Below are positions 37,535 to 46,956 of a DNA stretch of 64,000 nucleotides, one piece after another. The translations under genes were made by a program, and so were the position numbers. Origin of the DNA: Staphylococcus xylosus NJ (GTDB taxonomy: Bacteria > Bacillota > Bacilli > Staphylococcales > Staphylococcaceae). The notes beneath the pieces are model-generated. The model did no database searches. It was not told where the DNA came from and saw only the letters and a list, made by a program, of their open reading frames with translations. Numbering within the stretch: the stretch's first letter is position 1; every line of letters begins with the position of its first letter. The stretch covers positions 62,001-126,000 of the forward strand of contig NZ_ANMR01000022.1 of NCBI RefSeq assembly GCF_000338275.1, given 5' to 3'.

Positions 37535-38422
37535 ATGGAGCTCAGACATATGAAGTACTTCGTGGAAGTGGTTAATTTAAAAAGCATGACCAAGGCAGCG
37601 TCAAAACTGTTTATCACGCAACCTACTATTAGCAATACAATCAAATTATTAGAAGATGAATTAGATGTTACTTTATTTCACAGATTTAAAAATCAAATTT
37701 ATTTAACAGACGCCGGCGAAGCGTTTTTCTTCCAATGCAAAGAGATGCTAAAAATGTATGACAACATTCCTAACGATTTAAGCAATTTACTAGAAATGAA
37801 GTCCGGCCATTTAAAAATAGGCATACCCACTATCATTAATATACGAAAGTTAATCAATTTAATTTCTCAGTTTCATGAATCTTATCCAAATGTAACTTTT
37901 CAACTTTTCGAAAACGGAAGTAAAAAAATTGAAAATGATGTTTATTATGGAGATTTAGACATGGGTATCACCGTTTTACCAACTGACACTAAAATTTTTA
38001 GTACCTTTTCATTTTTAGAGGAGTCTTTAAAACTTGTCGTACATAAAAACCATAAACTGGCAGATAAACATATGATAGATATAGAAGATTTAGTAAATGA
38101 AGAGTTTATTTTATTTAATTCTGACTTTTACTTAAACGATAAAATCATTAATATTTGTAGAAATCATGGATTTAATCCAAATGTTATTTTTGAAACAACA
38201 CAGTGGAGTTTTATTGGAGAAATGCTTTTAAATAATATGGGCGTTTGTGTGCTACCAGAAGGGATTTTAGAATTATTAGACTCTGATTTAACAGCAATAG
38301 ATATCAATGAAGCATCGATGAAATGGGAGTTAGCACTTATTTGGAGAAAAGATACAATAGTTGATTCACTTACTAAAAACTGGATTAAATTTATACAAGA
38401 GAACGTTTTATTGAATGATTAA
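37535..38422 (+). CDS. LysR-family transcriptional regulator (CidR-like)
   Basis: The 295-residue protein has the LysR helix-turn-helix MELRHMKYFVEVVNLKSMTKAASKLFITQPTISNTIKLLE, given here by position (residues 1-40), and a substrate-binding C-terminal domain (GHLKIGIPTI near 90, GVCVLPEGILELL near 235). The start resembles S. aureus CidR, the acetate-responsive activator of cid/alsSD genes, but those genes are not adjacent. AAGGGAG precedes the ATG. The target is not evident; the thioesterase operon just downstream and the divergent HAD gene are the nearest candidates. Confidence 0.85.
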   Translation: MELRHMKYFVEVVNLKSMTKAASKLFITQPTISNTIKLLEDELDVTLFHRFKNQIYLTDAGEAFFFQCKEMLKMYDNIPNDLSNLLEMKSGHLKIGIPTIINIRKLINLISQFHESYPNVTFQLFENGSKKIENDVYYGDLDMGITVLPTDTKIFSTFSFLEESLKLVVHKNHKLADKHMIDIEDLVNEEFILFNSDFYLNDKIINICRNHGFNPNVIFETTQWSFIGEMLLNNMGVCVLPEGILELLDSDLTAIDINEASMKWELALIWRKDTIVDSLTKNWIKFIQENVLLND

Positions 38423-38534
38423 AGAATAAGGTATTTGTAAATTTTATACCTTTATAAATTATAGATATTTTATAGTTATAACTGCTCCTCCTATAATTTA
38501 ATGTGTAATAAATAATAGAAATGGGAGCTAAGTT

Positions 38535-39071
38535 ATGGAAAATTGTAAGTATCCGAACGACAGTAAAATCATTAGTACTGATCAAGTATTAATTAATGAT
38601 TTAAACAATTATAATACCTTATTTGGTGGCGTATTAATGAAAAAAATTGATAATAACGCTACTTTATCAGCACGAAGACATGCTCGGGTTAAAGAATGTG
38701 TGACTGCATCCACTGATTCTATAGAATTTTTACATCCAATTACCCAATTAGACTCTGTTTGCATTGAATCTTATGTAGCTTACACAGGTGAAAAATCAAT
38801 GGAAATATTTTGTAAAGTAATTGCAGAAGATATGATAACTGCTGAACGAAAAATAGCTGCAATTGCCTTTTTAACATTTGTTGCTCTAGACGAACACAAA
38901 AAACCGATCAAAGTAGCAAATATCACACCTCAAACACATGAAGAAAAATTATTGTATACGCATGGTGAAGATAGAGCAAACATGCGAAAGAACAGACGTC
39001 GACAAAGTAAACACCTTATTCAGTCACTTAATACAGTTAAGCCGTGGGCATTGGAGGTTGTAAATAAATGA
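38535..39071 (+). CDS. Hotdog-fold acyl-CoA thioesterase
   Basis: The 178-residue protein is a YciA/BACH-type thioesterase. The motif NTLFGGVLMKKIDNNATLSARRHA (near 28-52) carries the usual catalytic aspartate position, and SIEFLHPITQLDSVCIESYVAYTGEKSMEI follows. The C-terminal tail is basic (RKNRRRQSK). It hydrolyses acyl-CoA to free acid and CoA. It overlaps the next small gene by four bases (ATGA), so the two are coupled. Confidence 0.87.
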   Translation: MENCKYPNDSKIISTDQVLINDLNNYNTLFGGVLMKKIDNNATLSARRHARVKECVTASTDSIEFLHPITQLDSVCIESYVAYTGEKSMEIFCKVIAEDMITAERKIAAIAFLTFVALDEHKKPIKVANITPQTHEEKLLYTHGEDRANMRKNRRRQSKHLIQSLNTVKPWALEVVNK

Positions 39072-39442
39072 TAAGTGAAATGGAAAAACTACAACAAATT
39101 AAAACGAATCTATCTCAATTACAAGTTCATTCACCCGAACTCTACTTAAAATTAGAATATATTGCCAGTTTAACTAGACAACTAAGTATACATTATAAAT
39201 ATTTAGGGCTACTTATGTTTTCAGAAGACTCATATGTTATTCAGGAAAACAGACCCACTTTAATTAGGGATTCTGTTTTAAGTTTATATGAACAAGAAGT
39301 TGAAAAAGTAAAAAGTAATGAAGCATTTAGTGATTTCTATACCATGATACAAAAATTTCAAGATATAGCTTATTCACAAGTGTTCCTCATTATTTTAGGG
39401 GCTGAACCTAGCTTCGTATTCCACAATACAATTATTAAATAA
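39068..39442 (+). CDS. Conserved-looking protein of unknown function
   Basis: The 124-residue, mostly helical protein (MEKLQQIKTNLSQLQ, EYIASLTRQLSIHYKYLGLLMF, LSLYEQEVEKVKSNEAF) has no signal peptide or recognised domain. Its start overlaps the thioesterase stop, which supports it as a real gene and suggests a linked role. Confidence 0.65.
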   Translation: MISEMEKLQQIKTNLSQLQVHSPELYLKLEYIASLTRQLSIHYKYLGLLMFSEDSYVIQENRPTLIRDSVLSLYEQEVEKVKSNEAFSDFYTMIQKFQDIAYSQVFLIILGAEPSFVFHNTIIK

Positions 39443-39476
39443 TTAGAACAACCTTTTAAAAAATGAGGTGTACTTA

Positions 39477-39680
39477 ATGAGCATATCCGAGTGTAGATAT
39501 GTATGCGTCAAAAATAATCAATCCTTTACAGCAGGTAAGCTATATTGGTTATTTCCAACAGATGTTACAACTTTAGATGAAAATTATTCTTACGTTTCCA
39601 ATGATGGCCAACTATTAACAGAATCATATAAAACAAATTATTTTATAAAAGCTAATAATTTAGTAAGTCATAGTTGTTAG
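39477..39680 (+). CDS. Small protein of unknown function
   Basis: The 67-residue protein (MSISECRYVCVKNNQSFTAG, then KLYWLFPTDVT) reads like a small beta-barrel. GAGGTG six bases before ATG 39477 decides the start over an in-frame GTG at 39468. It follows the previous gene by 34 bases and is followed by the hairpin at 39768-39797. Confidence 0.6.
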   Translation: MSISECRYVCVKNNQSFTAGKLYWLFPTDVTTLDENYSYVSNDGQLLTESYKTNYFIKANNLVSHSC

Positions 39681-39767
39681 TATAAAACATCCGTAATATC
39701 TTTATACCGATAATACAACATCACTCTCTGTTCCCTAAACCGCCAATAGTAATTAAAATTAAACACC

Positions 39768-39797
39768 AAAACGCCGTTTCCCTTATCCTAGCGTTTT
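39768..39797 (+). terminator. Terminator of the thioesterase operon
   Basis: AAAACGC and GCGTTTT pair around a 16-base loop. Short stem with flanking A and T runs. Confidence 0.55.
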
Positions 39798-39856
39798 GAT
39801 TCTGAAACTATATATGATAAATCATTGGATATTGTAAGAATTGACATAGATTAAAA

Positions 39857-39888
39857 TGGCCGAGACATAATTTTGATGTCTCGGCCAT
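39857..39888. terminator. Terminator after the OatA-like gene
   Basis: TGGCCGAGACAT and ATGTCTCGGCCA form a perfect 12-base stem. It lies between convergent genes and is the cleanest copy of the GGCCGAGACAT family in the window. Confidence 0.85.
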
Positions 39889-39926
39889 AATCGTTACATT
39901 GACAGTATTTATCATTATCAAAAATT

Positions 39927-41954
39927 TTATATATTATTTAAATTTACTTCTTTATTTTCTTCCTTGTTTTCAATAATATATTTTAATTTTTCGGCCAGTA
40001 CATTGCCGAAAGACTCCGAATAAGTATTTGTCATATGATCCATATCTCTATAAATGTTAATATTTCCAATTACTGGCGTATATTGATTATCTACTTTAAA
40101 AAATTCAGTAGGGTCAAATTTGTACAGTCTCTCATCATTTTTAGCAAAATCTTTCCAATATGATGTGTCTTTTTGGCTTTCAAAATCATTCATTTTTTTG
40201 ATTGTCTTATCTTCACCAAATTTTTCAAATTCTTCAGGAACACTAAAATCATAAGTTGGGATATCTCTTATAGCAAGAACATCCATATCATACTCATCTT
40301 TTACAATATCCAGTTGATTGATCATTTGATTTTGAACCCATTTACTATCACTCGCAGCAGAAGTTGCATGTGAAACAACTAAGTCTATATCTTTATGATG
40401 TTGCAAATAGTCGTTAACATTTTCAACCCATTTTCCTTTAGGGCTATCATCTTCATAGCCAGTAGAAAAACGTGTTCCAGAACGTGTAATATTTAATATT
40501 CTATAACCATTTTTATCTGCAGCTTTAATAAATCCACCAAGCCAATGCTCAGAATGAGAACTTCCAACTAGAGCAATTGTAGCTTTATAATTCTCTGTTT
40601 TACCATATTCACCTACTTTTACATCTGTTTCTTTAAGATTTTGGTTACTATTATCGAGATGAGATTCAGGTAAATCGTCAAACACTTTTGCAAAATTTGG
40701 CATAGGTGTTTGCTCTTCAATTTCTTCACTTTTAGCCACTGCATCTACGCCCGGATAGTCTTTATGACTTATTTCCTTATCAGAGCCACTGTTTTTCACT
40801 ACACCCACCACAAACAATGACACAATTAAAATTAAATTGACTGATAATACCTTACCTAACTTTGCAAAAGCTTTTTTATTATTTTTACCATTTCTAATAG
40901 GAGCTTCAATAAATCTCGTCATAAAGAAAGATAAACCAATAGATAATAAAATAATCATAATACCAGATATTAGTCCTGGCTCTTCTGCAATTTTAAACTT
41001 ATAGAAAGAAAGTAATACCCAGTGCCATAAATAAATACCAAAGGATATGCCACCTAGTTTGATCATAATAGGCAATGCTAAAAATCTTTTTACACCATAT
41101 TTTGTATCCACATTGCCTGAAAGGACGATAAGTAATGCACAGGTCATTGGCCATAAGGCAATATAGCCTGGAAATAGTTTAGACACATCAAATAAAGCAC
41201 CTGTTAATATCAATCCTACTAAGCCAACCCATCCAATAATAGCAGCTACTAAACGATTAATTTTGATTCGTCCTAAATTAACACATAATAAACCACCTAA
41301 AGCGAATTCCCATACCCTTGTAAATGTAATAAAATATGCAAAAGGCTGATTTACTTGGGTAAGGTATATAGAATAAATAAATGACACTATAAATATAATT
41401 GTTAGTAAAAAGTTAACAAGTTTTTTGCCATTCGATAGTGCGTATTTGTGTACTAAATATAAAACAAATGTAAATAATACAAACCAAATAAGATAAAATT
41501 GACCTTGGATAGACATGGCCCAAAAATGTTCGAGTGGGCTCTTCATTTGGTTAGCATCTAAGTAATCTGTACTACTAAAAGCAAGTTGCCAATTTTGATA
41601 ATAAAATATAGAAGCTAGTGCCTCTTTAATCGTTTTCGTTAAAATCGTAAGCGGTAAGAAGAAGAAACTTAACACCAATGTCACCAAAACTATAAACAGT
41701 GCCGATGGTAAGAGACGCTTCAATAATTTAGATATGTATGGCCAAAACTTATATTCTCCAGTTTTATTAATAGTTGAGATAATAGATGTTGTAATTAAAA
41801 AACCTGATATAACAAAGAAGACGTCCACGCCTCCCGACACTCTTCCAAACCATATATGATAAATAGCGACAAGTAGTGCTGCTACTATTCTTAGTCCCTC
41901 AATTTCAGGACGAAATTTGCGTTCAATATCAATTAAATTTTTATTCTGATCCAT
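39927..41954 (-). CDS. OatA-like membrane O-acyltransferase with SGNH domain
   Basis: The 675-residue protein has an acyltransferase-3 part with ten or eleven helices (about 1-395; FRPEIEGLRIVAALLVAIYH and GGVDVFFVISGFLITTSI). An extracellular SGNH esterase/transferase domain follows (about 460-660) with its serine in ALVGSSHSEHW and the late catalytic pair in YRDMDHMTNTYSESF. Proteins of this shape O-acetylate peptidoglycan (OatA) or other surface polymers. The neighbouring teichoic-acid enzymes suggest a wall polymer as acceptor. AGGGGATT precedes the ATG. Confidence 0.85.
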   Translation of the reverse strand: MDQNKNLIDIERKFRPEIEGLRIVAALLVAIYHIWFGRVSGGVDVFFVISGFLITTSIISTINKTGEYKFWPYISKLLKRLLPSALFIVLVTLVLSFFFLPLTILTKTIKEALASIFYYQNWQLAFSSTDYLDANQMKSPLEHFWAMSIQGQFYLIWFVLFTFVLYLVHKYALSNGKKLVNFLLTIIFIVSFIYSIYLTQVNQPFAYFITFTRVWEFALGGLLCVNLGRIKINRLVAAIIGWVGLVGLILTGALFDVSKLFPGYIALWPMTCALLIVLSGNVDTKYGVKRFLALPIMIKLGGISFGIYLWHWVLLSFYKFKIAEEPGLISGIMIILLSIGLSFFMTRFIEAPIRNGKNNKKAFAKLGKVLSVNLILIVSLFVVGVVKNSGSDKEISHKDYPGVDAVAKSEEIEEQTPMPNFAKVFDDLPESHLDNSNQNLKETDVKVGEYGKTENYKATIALVGSSHSEHWLGGFIKAADKNGYRILNITRSGTRFSTGYEDDSPKGKWVENVNDYLQHHKDIDLVVSHATSAASDSKWVQNQMINQLDIVKDEYDMDVLAIRDIPTYDFSVPEEFEKFGEDKTIKKMNDFESQKDTSYWKDFAKNDERLYKFDPTEFFKVDNQYTPVIGNINIYRDMDHMTNTYSESFGNVLAEKLKYIIENKEENKEVNLNNI

Positions 41955-42120
41955 TTTAATCCCCTTAATAAAATATAACTCATGACTTATTTGATGATAG
42001 AAAACACATAAGCGCGTGACAGAAGTTTGACAACAGTTTTCTGTCTCCCCTCTGTCTACGCTTCAATAAAATCACATAACTCTTTTCAACAGAAATATCA
42101 CTACATATTGTTACTTAACA

Positions 42121-43563
42121 TCATTCATTTCGTCGAATCTTAAGTGCTAAATTACCATTGATAGTTGGATAAATAGTAGCTGTTGTTGAAGATGTTTTTA
42201 ATTTCTTAGTAAACCCGTATTTAATATTTAATGCTTTATAATCATCATAAACAATTATAATGTTATAAACACCTGTAGCTAGTGTCTCTAATAAATGTTG
42301 ATTTAACATGATTGTAAAAAAACCATCTTTCAATGACATGTCTTCGTAAGTTATATTTTGTTTGTAATCCGTACGACTTTCTAATTGAATTTCTTTTATT
42401 CTGTTATCTTTCAAATTATTAACTTCTATTTGAAGGTACATAGCTTTTTCCATTACTTGTAAATTTTTTAGGTTCGCAAATGGGGTTGTTATTCTAAAAC
42501 CATAACCATCAGTATCTTTTGAATCATAATAGTTATCAGCTATTTTTTCTAAAAATTTATGCCCCCTTTTCAACCATTCAAAATACGCTTCAAATTTATT
42601 AAAATCATTGTCATAAATCGCTGCTATAGCAGAATTGAACTTAGCATCAATTTGCGGAACAATGTGTTTTTTGACATATGCATTTTCAAATGCTGTTTTA
42701 ATCATTTCAAAAATATTTATCTTAGTTGCTTTTGGTGAATCTAAAAAAATATGAGAATTACAACTTGTTAATAAATCATATTCTAAATTTCGCAATAACA
42801 ACTTATCTCTACGTTTTTTGTCTTTCATATTCAATATATATTCAAATATAGTTAAATCACTTTCTCTCTTTTTAATAAAATGAGTTCTTCTAACGATCGA
42901 AATATTATCTGAGTAGCGATTGATATGCACTCCAATGCACGTTGTAGCTGTAACTTTTTGCGCTTTTTCAAATATTCTCACAAAAAACAGTTTATCTTCT
43001 CCAAAATGTAAATTTATTGAAAATTGTATATCATGTTTTTCAATTAACTTACGCTTAATAAACTTCCCACCAGGGCCTAAATAATAATATAAATAGGGGA
43101 TTTTATAACTTTGCTCATTAATGTATGTCTTAGCTGTCATAAATCTCGCATGAACAGATTGATTTTTCTCAGTATGTTTAATGACCTTGGAAATAATTAA
43201 ATCGCTCTTATGCCATTTTTTATTCATTGAAATCGCTTCCAAAATATTCTGTTCTAACCAATCATCACCATCCAAAAAGTATAAATACTCACCGTTACTA
43301 TGTTTAATACCCGTATTTCTAGGTATTGATGGTCCGCCACTATTTTGGGCTAATCTATACTTTTTAATATTAAAATTATTATAACGTTGCAATATTTCCC
43401 ATGTACCGTCGTCTGAACAATCATCAACAATAACTATCTCATATAAATCTGCGTCTAAACTTTGTGCCATTACTGAGTCCAAAGTTTTTTCTATTGTATT
43501 TTTATTATTAAAAGTAGTAATAACAATAGAAAAAATAATCTTTTTATTTTCGATTATAATCAC
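42121..43563 (-). CDS. Family 2 glycosyltransferase, TarS/TarP-like
   Basis: The 480-residue protein has an N-terminal GT-A domain: FSIVITTFNNKNTIEKTLDS, the first acidic motif VIVDDCSDDGTWE (near 43), NSGGPSIPRNTGIKHSNGEYLYFLDGDDWL (near 73-103, with the DGDD metal site). A beta-rich C-terminal region follows. The NSGGP-PRN signature is that of TarS and TarP, which add GlcNAc to ribitol-phosphate teichoic acid. The GTG at 43563 sits inside its own AAAGGTG, so the exact start is uncertain. It is divergent from the large polymerase-like gene next door. Confidence 0.82.
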   Translation of the reverse strand: MIIIENKKIIFSIVITTFNNKNTIEKTLDSVMAQSLDADLYEIVIVDDCSDDGTWEILQRYNNFNIKKYRLAQNSGGPSIPRNTGIKHSNGEYLYFLDGDDWLEQNILEAISMNKKWHKSDLIISKVIKHTEKNQSVHARFMTAKTYINEQSYKIPYLYYYLGPGGKFIKRKLIEKHDIQFSINLHFGEDKLFFVRIFEKAQKVTATTCIGVHINRYSDNISIVRRTHFIKKRESDLTIFEYILNMKDKKRRDKLLLRNLEYDLLTSCNSHIFLDSPKATKINIFEMIKTAFENAYVKKHIVPQIDAKFNSAIAAIYDNDFNKFEAYFEWLKRGHKFLEKIADNYYDSKDTDGYGFRITTPFANLKNLQVMEKAMYLQIEVNNLKDNRIKEIQLESRTDYKQNITYEDMSLKDGFFTIMLNQHLLETLATGVYNIIIVYDDYKALNIKYGFTKKLKTSSTTATIYPTINGNLALKIRRNE

Positions 43564-43666
43564 CTTTTCATATTTATATTAATACATTATGTTAATTTAA
43601 ATATTATTATAACAATTTATACGTTATAATTGTTACAACTTATTAAATTTATTGGAGGCCAGTAAC

Positions 43667-46600
43667 TTGCGACATATTAATCAAGAAGGTTCTATGCTCT
43701 ATATTTCTTTCAATCAACAAAATAATAGTATTGGGAAATTATATGTAAAAAATGAATTTCATTCTATTTCGTATAATCCAATAGATGAATTTTGTAATTT
43801 TGAAATTGATTTAAACGAAATTTTGAAAGCGTTTAAATCGTATAATAGAAGTAAAATTTTTTTAATTATGGAAGAATCTGATGCAATTATTACGACTCAA
43901 AAAAATATTAAGGTAACAGATGAGCAATCTTCTGTTTTTAATTTATCAGAGATTTCGGATGGCTCGGATGTTATCCATCCTTATGTCACCCAAAATGGTT
44001 TTTTACATCTTTCTATGGAAAGTTATTTACCACAAAAAGTATTCTTTTCAAGACGTCATATTGATGCACTTAAATTTAACAATAGCGAAGCTTATATTAC
44101 TGGGGAATTTTCAACATTAAATGCCGTTGTACAAAAATCAAATATCGTAATACGCACACGCTTTACGGAACGCGAAACTGAAATACCTTTGCCAATCACT
44201 TTGAAAAGTGAGAATAAGCGGACACATACTTCTAATTTTAAATTTTCAGTAGATATTTATAATGAATTGATCAACTTTATGAAATATCCTTTTGAAACAG
44301 AAGATGTTATAGATATTTATTTGAAAGTTGATGTACAAGAATCAGCTGAACCACTTCTAACCAAACTTGGTAATCCTAGAATTTTTACAGAACGGTTCCT
44401 TAAAGGGGAAATTATTACAGATTATAAAGAGGAAATTGTCTCTATCACACCCTATTTCACAATGAAAGGCCGTAACTTATCTTTTCGTATAAATCGCTAT
44501 AGCATTGAAAGTTACCTGACTTATCTTCAAAGTCTGAAAACACCTTCATTAAAGAACCTATCACTAAAATCAAAAAATAAAGTTTGGGTTATCGGAGAAA
44601 AATCTTATAAAGCTCAAGATAATGGATATCATTTCTTTAAATATATGAGAACGTACCATCCAGAATTACCTGTTTACTACATTATTGATGAACACTCAAA
44701 TGAAGCAAAAAATGTATTGCCATTTGGTAATGTCATTTACTATCAATCTCCTGAGCATTTTTCGGTAATGTTACAAGCAGATTATATTTGTTCAACACAT
44801 CATCCAGAATTATTGTTCCCAACTAATAGTGCAGCCTATACGAGAAAAATCACTGCCACTAGAGTATTTTTACAACATGGCGTCTTAGGCACTAAAAATT
44901 TAACTCAAATTAATGGTAATCAATTAAAAGACTTCAATGTAGATGTCTTTATAACAAGTTCAGAGCGCGAAAAAGAAATTGTAGTTAGAGACTTAAATTT
45001 TGATGAAGCACAAGTTAAAGTTACAGGATTAGCTAGATTTGATGAACTGTTCAATAAAGATATTCAGATAAAAAATCAAATTTTAATTATGCCAACATGG
45101 AGAGATTGGTTAACTAACTATGAACAATTAGAATCCTCTGAATACCTAGAACGTATGAATACTTTAATCAACAGTGATAAAGTCAAAGATGTTGCGGAAC
45201 AAGGGACAAAAGTTATTTTCTGTTTACACCCTAACATGCAACCTTTTATTGATTCATTTGATGTACCACAGCATGTTACAAGTATTAAACAAGGCGATGT
45301 AGACGTTCAACAACTCATTCAAGAAAGTAAATTGATGATTACAGATTATTCTAGTGTTGCCTTTGATTTTAGTTTTTTAGGTAAACCTGTGATTTATTAT
45401 CAATTTGACAAAGATCAATTTTTAGGAAAAGAGCCATCTCACATTAACATTGAGGAAGAACTACCTGGATTAATCGTAAATAATCAAAACGATTTAGAGA
45501 CACAACTTACTAGAATAATAGCAAATAACTATACAACAGATGAAAGCGTTAACATAAAAGCACAACGTTTCAATAACTTTAATGACCGTCATAATAGTGC
45601 ACGAATCTACACAGAAGTTAATAAATTTAAAACAAAAAATCAATTTAAAAGTAAGTTAAAATACGATATTTTATCTCAACATTTATTTAAACGTTTTAGA
45701 AGAGATAAGCGTTACTTTAAAGTTATGGATAAGTATAATAGTGCAGTATCTAAAATTGTTCCTGTTAAGAAAGATTTAGTAGTATTCGAAAGTAATGTTG
45801 GTAAATCTGTTAGCGATAGCCCAAAAGTGATTTATGATGCTTTAAAACAACACAGCGACCAATATCAAATTGTATGGGTTAGCAACACACAATATCCATT
45901 TAATGACGCGAACGTTAAATCAATAAAACGTTTATCACCAGAATATTATCACTATTTATCACGCGCTAAGTATTGGATTAACAATCAAAATTTCCCTTAC
46001 TATATTAATAAGCCGAAAGATACGCTTTATATTCAAACTTGGCACGGAACACCACTAAAAAAAATGTTGAATGATATAGAAACTTTTGCAGGCCGCGATG
46101 ATGGATATAAAAATCGCATTAATCATGCAATAAAATATTGGGACTATCTTGTTTCACCAAGTACTTATGCTACAGAATGCTTTAAATCTGCTTTTGATTT
46201 TCATAAAGAGATACTAGAGGTTGGATATCCAAGAAATGACGTATTCTATCAAGACGAAGCTAAATTAGAAAATGAAAGCATTCATATTAAACAAAAATTA
46301 GGTATTCATGATGACCGTAAAGTGATTTTATACGCTCCGACATTCCGTGACGACGAAATTACAAAAGCCAAAAAGCACATCATTAATCTGCAAATAGATT
46401 TATATGAAATGCAAAAACGCTTAAGTGACGATTATATCTTAATTTTACGTCCACATATTATTATCAGTAATGCTTTACATTTAGACAGTAGTCTAAATGA
46501 TTTTGTGATTAATGGCAGTGATTATAATGAAATTAGTGATTTATACCTCATTGCTGATATATGTATTACTGACTATTCGTCAGTTATGTTTGATTACGCT

Positions 46601-46855
46601 AATACGAAAAAACCATTATTGTTCTTCACTTATGATCTTGAACACTATAAAAATAGTCTTAGAGGATTCTATTTTGATTTTGAAAATCAAGCACCTGGAC
46701 CTCTTTTAAAAACAAACAAAGACTTAATTCAATCAATAGAAAACATCAACCAAGTTCAAGAAACTTATAAAGATAAATATAATGCATTTTATAATCGTTT
46801 CTGTACTTTTGAAACTGGCACTGCTGCTAAAAGTATAGTTCAACGCTTCTTTTAA
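43667..46855 (+). CDS. Double-domain CDP-glycerol glycerophosphotransferase-family protein
   Basis: The 1062-residue protein has a beta-rich N-terminal part (about 1-300) and two tandem TagF/TarL-type catalytic domains. The first (about 310-650) has FLQHGVLGTKN, MPTWRDWL, CLHPNM and ITDYSSVAFDF. The second (about 710-1060) has IQTWHGTPLKKM, ILYAPTFRDDE, ILRPH and ITDYSSVMFDY. Such domains polymerise glycerol- or ribitol-phosphate on the cytoplasmic side for wall teichoic acid. TTG 43667 is chosen from GGAGG eight bases upstream. Two active-looking domains suggest either two linkages or a bifunctional primase/polymerase. Confidence 0.85.
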   Translation: MRHINQEGSMLYISFNQQNNSIGKLYVKNEFHSISYNPIDEFCNFEIDLNEILKAFKSYNRSKIFLIMEESDAIITTQKNIKVTDEQSSVFNLSEISDGSDVIHPYVTQNGFLHLSMESYLPQKVFFSRRHIDALKFNNSEAYITGEFSTLNAVVQKSNIVIRTRFTERETEIPLPITLKSENKRTHTSNFKFSVDIYNELINFMKYPFETEDVIDIYLKVDVQESAEPLLTKLGNPRIFTERFLKGEIITDYKEEIVSITPYFTMKGRNLSFRINRYSIESYLTYLQSLKTPSLKNLSLKSKNKVWVIGEKSYKAQDNGYHFFKYMRTYHPELPVYYIIDEHSNEAKNVLPFGNVIYYQSPEHFSVMLQADYICSTHHPELLFPTNSAAYTRKITATRVFLQHGVLGTKNLTQINGNQLKDFNVDVFITSSEREKEIVVRDLNFDEAQVKVTGLARFDELFNKDIQIKNQILIMPTWRDWLTNYEQLESSEYLERMNTLINSDKVKDVAEQGTKVIFCLHPNMQPFIDSFDVPQHVTSIKQGDVDVQQLIQESKLMITDYSSVAFDFSFLGKPVIYYQFDKDQFLGKEPSHINIEEELPGLIVNNQNDLETQLTRIIANNYTTDESVNIKAQRFNNFNDRHNSARIYTEVNKFKTKNQFKSKLKYDILSQHLFKRFRRDKRYFKVMDKYNSAVSKIVPVKKDLVVFESNVGKSVSDSPKVIYDALKQHSDQYQIVWVSNTQYPFNDANVKSIKRLSPEYYHYLSRAKYWINNQNFPYYINKPKDTLYIQTWHGTPLKKMLNDIETFAGRDDGYKNRINHAIKYWDYLVSPSTYATECFKSAFDFHKEILEVGYPRNDVFYQDEAKLENESIHIKQKLGIHDDRKVILYAPTFRDDEITKAKKHIINLQIDLYEMQKRLSDDYILILRPHIIISNALHLDSSLNDFVINGSDYNEISDLYLIADICITDYSSVMFDYANTKKPLLFFTYDLEHYKNSLRGFYFDFENQAPGPLLKTNKDLIQSIENINQVQETYKDKYNAFYNRFCTFETGTAAKSIVQRFF

Positions 46856-46866
46856 AAATATATAAA

Positions 46867-46915
46867 GGAGTAGAACAGAAAACATATTATATAAACAGTG
46901 TTTTTATCCTACTCC
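46867..46915. terminator. Hairpin between the two glycerophosphotransferase genes
   Basis: GGAGTAG and CTACTCC flank a second AAAAC/GTTTT pairing. There is no clear T tail, so it may attenuate rather than end transcription. Confidence 0.45.
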
Positions 46916-46956
46916 CTCTAATATATTTTATAAAATAGCATGATGGAGGTTTACAT

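Noticed and set aside
42018..42046. GACAGAA/TTCTGTC hairpin between the GT2 and OatA-like genes
   Set aside because: Only seven paired bases and no T run; not enough to call a terminator or attenuator.
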